Below the pieces are notes generated by a model that saw only the letters and a program-made list of their open reading frames with translations, was not told where the DNA came from and did not search any database. A stretch of DNA of 64,000 nt from Streptomyces sp. F001 (GTDB taxonomy: Bacteria > Actinomycetota > Actinomycetes > Streptomycetales > Streptomycetaceae). The stretch spans positions 496,001 through 560,000 of the forward strand of contig NZ_QZWF01000004.1 in the NCBI RefSeq assembly GCF_004187715.1, in the 5' to 3' direction. Below, piece by piece: positions 15,594 through 22,336 of the stretch (position 1 is its first letter; each line of letters begins with the position of its first letter). Made by a program: the position numbers and the translations under genes.

Positions 15594-16121
15594 GTGACTT
15601 CTGCGACCTACGCGCGCGTGCTGGTGCATCGGCGGCTGCGGATTGCGGCCGCCGCGCTGACGGGCGTGCTCGCGCTGACTGCGCTGACCGCGTGCAGCGA
15701 CGACGGCTCCACGGACGACTCCGCGCCCAGCCCCAGCGCGTCGTCGGCCGACACCGGCGGTGGTACGGGCGGTGGCGGCAGCAGCGGGTCGCCGTCCGCG
15801 GCCGGCGACCTGCAGGGCAGTTGGCTCGCCACGACTGACGGCGAGGCGGTGGCGCTGGTGGTCACCGGTGACGACGCCGGGCTGTTCGCCACCGGCGGGA
15901 CCGTGTGCAGCGGGCGCGTGGGCAAGGCCTCGGGCACGCCGACCATCCGTCTCACCTGCCCGGACGGGAGCAACGAACGCGGGACCGGCACGGTTGGCTC
16001 CGTCGGCGCCACGACTCTGAAGGTGACGTGGGAGGGCGGTCTCGGCTCGGAGACCTACACCAAGGCCGAGGGCGGAAAGCTGCCGTCGGGTCTGCCGACG
16101 GCAGGGCTCGGGTCGTCGTGA
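15594..16121 (+). CDS. Small secreted lipoprotein, function unknown
   Basis: I recognise no named family. The GTG at 15594 (GGGGG 7 bases upstream) starts a twin-arginine-rich N-terminus (HRRLRIAAAALTG) with a hydrophobic core and lipobox LTAC (C34). A Ser/Gly/Thr-rich disordered linker follows, to about residue 75. The final ~95 residues form a compact beta-rich domain (GSWLATTDGEAVALVVTGDDAGLF, TIRLTCPDGSNERGTGTV, LKVTWEGGLGSETY) with one cysteine pair that may form a disulfide. It is convergent with the FUSC gene (54 bases between stops). It is probably a cell-surface protein. Confidence 0.8.
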   Translation: MTSATYARVLVHRRLRIAAAALTGVLALTALTACSDDGSTDDSAPSPSASSADTGGGTGGGGSSGSPSAAGDLQGSWLATTDGEAVALVVTGDDAGLFATGGTVCSGRVGKASGTPTIRLTCPDGSNERGTGTVGSVGATTLKVTWEGGLGSETYTKAEGGKLPSGLPTAGLGSS

Positions 16122-16175
16122 TGTGACGCCCTGACAGTTGCGGTGGTCTATGACGGCCGGATCCGGGTCGTGAGG

Positions 16176-17282
16176 TCACGTCCCTGACCGCTGCGGTGGG
16201 CCGCGGTCGTCCGACGAGGGCGGCGTCGGGTCCAGGGCCTCGGAGAGTTCCGTGAGGCAACGGTTCAGCATGCGGGAGCCGTGGCGTACGACGGGGTCGT
16301 CGGCGATGCTCCACGTCGGGTCGTCGAGGGCGTCGCGTACGGCGTCCCAGCGTGGGATCCGGCGCTCGCGGACGGCCTTCGCGCCCTTTTCCGTGGCCGT
16401 ACGCAGAGCGTCGGCGAGGCGGGCGGCAGGTGGGACGGAGCGGGCGCCGCGCTCCGGGAGATGGGCCTCCATCAGCATCGTCACGCGGCCCATCTGCATC
16501 AGGGCGTCCTCCGCGTCGTCGGCGGCGACCCGGGACAGGCCGCGTTGGCGTACGGGCTCGTCCGCGGCCCGGGCCACCGCCGCGTGCCAGGCCGCGCGGG
16601 CATCGCGCGCGGCCAGGAGGGCCTCGCGGACGTCGGGCGCTGCCTTGCCGACGGGTTCGGCGTAGTGCCGCACGACCGCGGCGGTGTACCGGCCCTGCGC
16701 GGCCAGCCAGTCGGCGAGGAGGGTGCGCAGGCGCGGTGTCTCCCAGGCCGGGTAAACGGCGTACGCGACCATCGCGAGGAGACCGCCGACAACGGTGAGC
16801 AGGATGCGTTCGGGGGCGGTCTGCGTCCACTGCTCGCCGGCCGTGCCGAGCAGGAACACGACGTACGCGGCGATGCAGGCCTGGGCCACGAACTGGGCGG
16901 AGCTCATCAGGAGGTACATCAGCCCGGCGCTCGCCACGGCCAGCGCGGCGGAGAGGTGCGGGCCGGCGTGGGTGGCCTGGAGTGCGCCGGTGGCCACGCC
17001 TACCCCGATGACCGTGCCGGCCAGGCGGGCGACCGCACGGCTGTAGGTCTGGGAGAAGTCCGGGCGCATGATCATGACCGCGGCGAGCGGTGCCCAGTAG
17101 CCGTGGCCGAACGGGAGGGCGGCGCCGAGGAGGTAGCCGGTGGCGGTGACGGCAGTGGAGCGGGTGGCGTGGCGGGTGACCGGTGAGTTCGGGTGGAGTT
17201 CCTTGCGGATGGACCTGAGGGCAGCGGGGATCAGTGCGGGGAAGGTGGGGGGAGGAGGGTCTTCGGGGAGGAGGGAGGGCCG
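16176..17282 (-). CDS. FUSC-family exporter, C-terminal half (separate frame)
   Basis: Continuation of the FUSC/aromatic-acid-exporter-like protein begun at 18397. The frame has no credible start. Before the first ATG (17075) it already encodes typical FUSC sequence: ELHPNSPVTRHATRS, then GAALPFGHGYWAPLAAVMIMRPDF. So it is the second membrane half of one protein, read in the -1 frame relative to the first half. It contains four hydrophobic helices (to about WETPRLR) and a cytoplasmic C-terminal helical domain. The stop at 16176 is the natural end (QRSGT). Joined, the two halves give about 730 residues, normal for the family. The break lies somewhere in or near the 45-bp repeats. Confidence 0.8.
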   Translation of the reverse strand, partial: RPSLLPEDPPPPTFPALIPAALRSIRKELHPNSPVTRHATRSTAVTATGYLLGAALPFGHGYWAPLAAVMIMRPDFSQTYSRAVARLAGTVIGVGVATGALQATHAGPHLSAALAVASAGLMYLLMSSAQFVAQACIAAYVVFLLGTAGEQWTQTAPERILLTVVGGLLAMVAYAVYPAWETPRLRTLLADWLAAQGRYTAAVVRHYAEPVGKAAPDVREALLAARDARAAWHAAVARAADEPVRQRGLSRVAADDAEDALMQMGRVTMLMEAHLPERGARSVPPAARLADALRTATEKGAKAVRERRIPRWDAVRDALDDPTWSIADDPVVRHGSRMLNRCLTELSEALDPTPPSSDDRGPPQRSGT

Positions 17283-18397
17283 GCTGACGCCTCGGGTGTC
17301 GCTACGGGCGGACGTTGCCCGGTGCCTCTGCCGCTCTCGGACGTCGCTACGGGCGGGCGCTGCCCGGTGCCTCCGCCGCCCTTGAGCGTCGATACCTGCT
17401 GGAGTCGCCCGGCGCCTCCCCCGCTCGCCGTCTCCACCACGTCCCCCAGCAGACGGCCCAGTCGCGACGCCGCGCGGTGGGCCGGGCCCGTCAGGACGGC
17501 GCCCGTGGCCGGGGTGCTGAACGCGGCCACCGCGGCCGGCGGGAGCTCGACCGGGTCGCCGCGGCGGATGGCGCCGGCGGCGGCGTCGAGGATGGTGGCC
17601 GCCGCACCGAGGAGTTCGCGGACGAGGTCGCGTGCGCGGCCCTCCTCGGGTACACCGACGGCCGGGTCGGCGAGGGAGGCGAGGACCGGGCGGATGCGCT
17701 CGGCCAGGCCGCGGGCGCCGTGCAGTTCGGCGGGGCGGCGGCGGGCCTGGCGGGGGTCACGGCGGCCGCTTCGCGGGCCACCATCAGGGCAGGGGTCGAA
17801 GGGTGCGACGGGGTCGTGGCGCAGCCGACGTGCGTAGTCGGCCTCGGCGGCCAGGGCGTCCGCGAGCGCGTCGCGATGGCGGCCCCAGCGTCGTACCGGA
17901 ACAAGCACGATCAGTGCCGCCTGCACCAGACCACCGAAGATCATCATGGCCGCATGCCCCGCGGCCTGGGCGACCGAGGTCGGCAGGGTGACCGTCACCA
18001 GCATCATCGCCACGTTGGACGAGGCGATCAGGCCGGCCGTCGGGCCCGCGGCCCAGGTCAGGCCGGCCGCGAAGGTCCACAGCACCAGCAGGGCCACGAA
18101 GAGGGCGAGGTGGCTGATGGTGAGGTAGCCGAGGAAGGTCGAGACGGCCAGGCTGGTGCCGGAGGCCAGGGCCAGCTCGGGGCGCGGGCGCCAGCTGCGC
18201 TGGAAGGTGGCGATCGCCGCCTGGAACGCCCCGAAGGCCGAGCTGACCGCCGCCTCGGGCCCCAGCGCCCACATGCTCACCCAGACGGTGATCGCGAGTC
18301 CGGCCGCGCCGCGCAGCGCGAGCAGCGGTTCCAGCCGGGTCCGCTGCACACTGAGCCCCGAGCGCGCGGCCTTCCTCAGCGCCCGAAACCAGCTCAT
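17231..18397 (-). CDS. FUSC-family exporter, N-terminal half
   Basis: First half of a FUSC-type (fusaric acid resistance / aromatic acid exporter) inner-membrane protein. It starts MSWFRALRKAARSGL, then has six hydrophobic helices (AAGLAITVWVSMWALG, ALASGTSLAVSTFLGYL, LALFVALLVLWTFAAGL, SSNVAMMLVTVTLPTS and so on) and a long helical cytoplasmic region (about residues 185-300). It then runs into a 15-residue tandem repeat and stops at 17231 after the unnatural tail PPSSPKTLLPPPSPH. The real continuation is in the frame ending at 16176. Single-base loss is the simplest explanation. The start has no strong ribosome binding site. Confidence 0.85.
   Translation of the reverse strand: MSWFRALRKAARSGLSVQRTRLEPLLALRGAAGLAITVWVSMWALGPEAAVSSAFGAFQAAIATFQRSWRPRPELALASGTSLAVSTFLGYLTISHLALFVALLVLWTFAAGLTWAAGPTAGLIASSNVAMMLVTVTLPTSVAQAAGHAAMMIFGGLVQAALIVLVPVRRWGRHRDALADALAAEADYARRLRHDPVAPFDPCPDGGPRSGRRDPRQARRRPAELHGARGLAERIRPVLASLADPAVGVPEEGRARDLVRELLGAAATILDAAAGAIRRGDPVELPPAAVAAFSTPATGAVLTGPAHRAASRLGRLLGDVVETASGGGAGRLQQVSTLKGGGGTGQRPPVATSESGRGTGQRPPVATPEASAGPPSSPKTLLPPPSPH
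17298..17432. repeat. 45-bp tandem repeat in the FUSC linker
   Basis: Two full copies (17298-17342 and 17343-17387) differ at only a few positions, and a degenerate third part follows to about 17432. In the N-half frame they encode the 15-residue repeat GTGQRPPVATSESGR / GTGQRPPVATPEASA. The frame break between the FUSC halves maps to this stretch or just downstream. Confidence 0.85.
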
Positions 18398-18543
18398 TCC
18401 GTCAGATTACGGTAGATGCGGTGCGCATCAGGGGGGACATGTGGGGTGCACCAGGGGCGTGATGGAACCGGGGCGCCGAGTGCCCCCTGGACGGCTTTCC
18501 CGGCCTCGGCCTGACCGCCGGCGGTACGTCGGTGGCCGTGCCC

Positions 18544-19671
18544 TCAGCGCAGGGGCCGACGCGGCTTCGTCTGCGCCCGGTCGGCCGCCTCGGAGCCCTC
18601 CGTCCAGCCCGCCTCGTCAGTGACGCCGCGCAGGCGGGTCGTGGTCGTCTCCGGGAACATGCGGTCCAGCCGGTCGGTGACCGCGACCTCGCGCGAGGCG
18701 AGGACCGGGAGCAGGTCCTGGGTCACCTGCGTCTGTGCCGCCGCGGCCAGGCGGGTGCCGATGCGGTGGGTGTAGGCCGCCAGGAAAGACTGCCGGAAGG
18801 TCTTGGTGCGCTTGCGGCCGCCCGCACGCTGGGCGGCCTCCGCCTTGGTCATCGCCGTCTGGGCCTGCACGAGGAGCGAGGTGTAGAGCAGCTCGACCGC
18901 CTCCAGGTCGGCCTCGAAGCCGACGACGGTGGAGAAGCCGAAGGGTTCGTTCCACACGGCACGGCAATGGTTGGCGGTCGCCACCGCGTCCAGCAGCACG
19001 ACCTTCGCCTGCTCGTACGGCGGTTCGACGCCGATCCGACAGGCGCCGGGGACGTCGTGCGGGGTGTGGTCGCGGCTCGACAGCAGTGCCTCGTCGATGC
19101 TGTGCCGGGCCATCAGCTCCTGCGCCTTGGCGCTGAGCGCCTCCGCCTCCTGAGGGAACCCGGTCGCCTCCGCCTTCGCCAGCAGCGCGCGGATGCGGGC
19201 GAGCACGCGGGACTCGGACCTGCCCGTCTGCCGCGGTTCGTCCTCCAGTGGCTCCAGCGCAGGCAGGCGCAGCAGGAGGCGGTACAGCTCCAGGACGGCG
19301 GTCGCGTGCGAGAAGCGGTCGGTGCGGGGCGGGGCTTCGGCGGGCAGGTCGTCGAGCTGTGCATTCCAGCGGGGGCCGCGGGGGCGGTCGCACGGCTTCT
19401 GCGCGCAGATCAGCGCCGAGAGCAATCGTACGTGTACGTCGTCCAGCTCGCGCCGCACGAGCCGTACGACGTCCGCCGGCTGCCAGCCACGCCGCCAGGC
19501 CGCAGCGACGAACTCCTGGCCGCGGCGGGCGAGTTCGGCGTCCGCCGCGGGGTCGGCGGCGAGGAGGGAGGCGCCGGTGTCGAGGGCGGTGTCGGTGTCG
19601 GCGTACAGGGCGTGCCGGAAGGCTCGGTCGACGGTGCCGGGGGCGTCGCCCGGACTGCTCGTGCTGCTCAC
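18544..19671 (-). CDS. DUF2786 domain protein
   Basis: Uncharacterised protein of 375 residues. The recognisable part is the short DUF2786 segment at about residues 164-205 (ESRVLARIRALLAKAEATGFPQEAEALSAKAQELMARHSID), followed by a conserved region (PYEQAKVVLLDAVATANHCRAVW, FGFSTVVGFEADLEAVELLYTSLLVQAQ). That arrangement is shared with many actinobacterial and phage proteins of unknown function. The GTG at 19671 gives the start VSSTSSPGDAPG. Longer starts up to 19794 would overlap the divergent operator region. It is divergent from the ClpC2-like gene, so the palindromes at 19762-19808 could affect both. Confidence 0.85.
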   Translation of the reverse strand: MSSTSSPGDAPGTVDRAFRHALYADTDTALDTGASLLAADPAADAELARRGQEFVAAAWRRGWQPADVVRLVRRELDDVHVRLLSALICAQKPCDRPRGPRWNAQLDDLPAEAPPRTDRFSHATAVLELYRLLLRLPALEPLEDEPRQTGRSESRVLARIRALLAKAEATGFPQEAEALSAKAQELMARHSIDEALLSSRDHTPHDVPGACRIGVEPPYEQAKVVLLDAVATANHCRAVWNEPFGFSTVVGFEADLEAVELLYTSLLVQAQTAMTKAEAAQRAGGRKRTKTFRQSFLAAYTHRIGTRLAAAAQTQVTQDLLPVLASREVAVTDRLDRMFPETTTTRLRGVTDEAGWTEGSEAADRAQTKPRRPLR

Positions 19672-19761
19672 CGGGCGATGGTGCCATGGGGCGGGTGCCG
19701 AGCGGCTCCGGCCTTGTGCAGGCCGAGGGCCGCTGCTTCGCCGAGCCACCCCGAAGCGGTT

Positions 19762-19808
19762 GTCAACCTCGGATTGACGCCCTTCCCGTGTCAACCTACG
19801 GTTGACAC
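19762..19808 (+). promoter_or_regulatory. Two palindromic operators over a leaderless promoter
   Basis: Site 1 (19762-19778) reads GTCAACC-3-GATTGAC. Site 2 (19788-19808) is a perfect 21-bp palindrome, GTGTCAACC-3-GGTTGACAC, ending one base before the ATG at 19809. A promoter fits inside: -35 ATTGAC (19773-19778), 18-bp spacer, -10 TACGGT (19797-19802). Transcription would then start at or next to the ATG, giving a leaderless mRNA; there is no ribosome binding site. The sites cover the -35 and -10, so binding should repress. Confidence 0.8.
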
Positions 19809-20555
19809 ATGTCGACGAACCCGCCCATCACGTCATCCGTACGTCTCGACGAACTCATCGCGGCCATCAAGAAGGTCCACGACGAACCCCTCGAACAGCT
19901 CCAGGACGCGGTGATCGCCGCCGATCACCTTGGTGAGGTGGCCGACCATCTGATCGGCCACTTCGTGGACCAGGCCCGGCGATCGGGTGCCTCCTGGACC
20001 GAGATCGGCAAGAGCATGGGGGTCACCCGGCAGGCCGCGCAGAAGCGGTTCGTGCCCAAGGAGTCGACCGACCTCGACCTCAGCCAGGGCTTCCAGCGGT
20101 ACACCCCGCGCGCCCGCAATGCGGTCATGGCCGCCCACAACGAGGCCGTCGCCGCCCGCAACCCCGAGGGCCGCCCCGAGCACCTCGCCCTCGGGCTGCT
20201 GGCCGAACCGGAGGGCCTGGCCGCCAAGGCGATCACCGCGCAGGGCGTCCTCCTGGACACCGTGCGGCAGGCCGCCACTGCCGCACTGCCACCGGCCGCG
20301 GAGGAGGCGCCGGACCTCGTCCCCTACGGCTCCGGCGCCAAAAAGGTCCTGGAACTCACCTTCCGCGAAGCCCTCCGCCTCGGCCACAACTACATCGGCA
20401 CCGAGCACATCCTGCTGGCCCTGCTGGAGTTCGAGAACGGCGAGGGGGTCCTGTCGGGCCTCGGCCTCACCAAGGCCGCGACGGAGGAGTACCTCGCTGC
20501 GACACTCGCCAAGCTCAAGGTGACATTCGACGAGCAGGGCGAAGCGCAGAGCTGA
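19809..20555 (+). CDS. ClpC2-like protein: HTH domain plus Clp_N (ClpC N-terminal) domain
   Basis: A 248-residue protein without AAA+ modules. Residues about 1-90 are helical with an HTH-like stretch SWTEIGKSMGVTRQAAQKRF. Residues about 95-240 are a double Clp_N repeat (RYTPRARNAVMAAHNEAV ... PEHLALGLL; AKKVLELTFREALRLGHNYIGTEHILLALL), which is the ClpC adaptor- and antibiotic-binding domain. This matches mycobacterial ClpC2 in size and order. ClpC2 is reported to be an autorepressor that also sequesters ClpC1-targeting peptides such as cyclomarin. Two palindromes overlap its leaderless promoter, consistent with autoregulation. The function here is inferred from that parallel. Confidence 0.85.
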   Translation: MSTNPPITSSVRLDELIAAIKKVHDEPLEQLQDAVIAADHLGEVADHLIGHFVDQARRSGASWTEIGKSMGVTRQAAQKRFVPKESTDLDLSQGFQRYTPRARNAVMAAHNEAVAARNPEGRPEHLALGLLAEPEGLAAKAITAQGVLLDTVRQAATAALPPAAEEAPDLVPYGSGAKKVLELTFREALRLGHNYIGTEHILLALLEFENGEGVLSGLGLTKAATEEYLAATLAKLKVTFDEQGEAQS

Positions 20556-20590
20556 CGGCGTTGTCAGTCCCGCCTGCCACACTCGCTTGC

Positions 20591-22285
20591 ATGACCGACC
20601 GGTGGGCACTCGCTCCGGCCGAGGACGGTGGCGTGGAGATCGCCCCCCTCGGTCCGGACGGGCTGCTCACCGGGCCGGCGCGGTGGGCGGCGGATCCGGC
20701 CGAGGCCGTGCGCGGACGGCCGGAGGTCACGCGGTGGGTGTGGCGGTCCACCGCCGAGGTCTATCCGCGGCTGCTCGCCACGGGGGTGCGAGTGGAGCGG
20801 TGCTACGACATCGAGGACGCCGAGACGCTCCTGCTCGGCCACGAGGGGCGGTACGGGGAGCCGAGGTCGGCGGCCGCGGCCCTCGCCCGGCTGCGGGGCG
20901 GCCCCGTGCCGCCGGATCCGCCCCAGCGTGCGGCCGAACCGGGCTCGCAGTCCTTGCTCTTCGAGCCGCAGTCGGTGCACGTCCCGCTGGCCGACCTCGT
21001 CGAGGTGTACGCCGACCAGCAGCGGCGGCACGACGCGACCGCGCACCCGGAGCGGATGCGGCTGCTGACGGCGGCCGAGTCGGCGGGGATGCTCGTCGCC
21101 GCCGAGATGAACCGGGCCGGGCTGCCGTGGAGCGCCGAGGTGCACCGCCGGGTGCTGCACGAACTGCTCGGCGAGCGGTACGCGGGCGGCGGGGAGCCGC
21201 GGCGGCTGGCCGAGCTGGCGGACGAGGTGTCCGACGCGTTCGGGCGCCGGGTAAGGCCCGATCTGCCGGCCGATGTGATCAAGGCCTTCGCACAGGCCGG
21301 GATCAAGGTCAGATCGACCCGCCGCTGGGAGATCGAGTCCCTCGACCATCCGGCGGTGAAACCGCTGGTCGAGTACAAGAAGCTGTACCGCATCTGGGTC
21401 GCCCACGGCTGGTCCTGGCTCCAGGACTGGGTGCGCGACGGGCGCTTCCGGCCGGAGTTCCTCGCGGGCGGCACCGTCACCGGACGCTGGGTCACCAACG
21501 GCGGGGGCGGGCTCCAGATCCCCAAGGTCATCCGCCGTGCCGTCGTCGCCGACCCCGGCTGGCGGCTCGTCGTCGCAGACGCCGACCAGATGGAGCCGCG
21601 CGTGCTGGCGGCGATCTCGCGCGACCCCGGCCTGATGGAGGTGGCCGGCCGGGAGACCGACCTGTACCAGTCCGTCTCCGACCGTGCCTTCTCCGGCGAC
21701 CGCGCCCAGGCCAAGCTCGCCGTGCTCGGCGCCGTCTACGGCCAGACCTCCGGCGACGGCCTGAAGAACCTCGCCGCCCTCAGACGCCGCTTCCCCAAGG
21801 CGGTGGCGTACGTCGACGAGGCCGCCCGGGCGGGCGAGGAGGGCCGACTGGTGCGGACGTGGCTGGGGCGGACCTGCCCGCCGGCCGCCGGGGCGAGCGA
21901 AGACGCGGCCGAGGAGGCGGGCATCCCCCAGGACGACCCCGGCGAGACCGTCGCCGGCGGCCAGGAATGGGTCCCCGGCTACGCCTCCACCAACGCCCGT
22001 GCCCGCGGCCGCTTCGCCCGCAACTTCGTCGTTCAGGGCAGCGCCGCCGACTGGACCCTGCTGCTGCTTGCCGCGCTACGGCGGACCTGCGCGGACCTGG
22101 CCGCCGAACTGGTCTTCTTCCAGCACGACGAGGTGATCGTGCACTGCCCTCAGGAGGAGGCCGAGATGGTCGTGGCGGCGATCCGGGAGGCGGCGGAGCT
22201 GGCCGCGCGGCTCACCTTCGGAGAGACACCGGTGCGGTTTCCGTTCACGACGGCGGTGGTGGAGTGCTATGCGGACGCGAAGTGA
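20591..22285 (+). CDS. Stand-alone family A DNA polymerase-like protein
   Basis: A 564-residue DNA polymerase I-type protein, much shorter than PolA and without the 5'-nuclease. The polymerase motifs are present but altered: TVTGRWVTNGGGGLQIPK, motif A LVVADADQMEPRVLA (about 325-340; the usual DYSQIELR becomes DADQMEPR), the O-helix region AQAKLAVLGAVYGQTSGDG, and motif C FFQHDEVIVH (HDE, about 508-517). The N-terminal ~170 residues resemble a decayed 3'-5' exonuclease domain. The ATG at 20591 has no ribosome binding site and may be leaderless. It follows the ClpC2-like gene by 35 bases. It is probably a repair or bypass enzyme conserved in actinomycetes; its role is unproven. Confidence 0.88.
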   Translation: MTDRWALAPAEDGGVEIAPLGPDGLLTGPARWAADPAEAVRGRPEVTRWVWRSTAEVYPRLLATGVRVERCYDIEDAETLLLGHEGRYGEPRSAAAALARLRGGPVPPDPPQRAAEPGSQSLLFEPQSVHVPLADLVEVYADQQRRHDATAHPERMRLLTAAESAGMLVAAEMNRAGLPWSAEVHRRVLHELLGERYAGGGEPRRLAELADEVSDAFGRRVRPDLPADVIKAFAQAGIKVRSTRRWEIESLDHPAVKPLVEYKKLYRIWVAHGWSWLQDWVRDGRFRPEFLAGGTVTGRWVTNGGGGLQIPKVIRRAVVADPGWRLVVADADQMEPRVLAAISRDPGLMEVAGRETDLYQSVSDRAFSGDRAQAKLAVLGAVYGQTSGDGLKNLAALRRRFPKAVAYVDEAARAGEEGRLVRTWLGRTCPPAAGASEDAAEEAGIPQDDPGETVAGGQEWVPGYASTNARARGRFARNFVVQGSAADWTLLLLAALRRTCADLAAELVFFQHDEVIVHCPQEEAEMVVAAIREAAELAARLTFGETPVRFPFTTAVVECYADAK

Positions 22286-22336
22286 CGTCAGGTGTGAGGA
22301 CTCGAATGCGTCGGGTGCTTCGGCCGCTCGGCCTGC

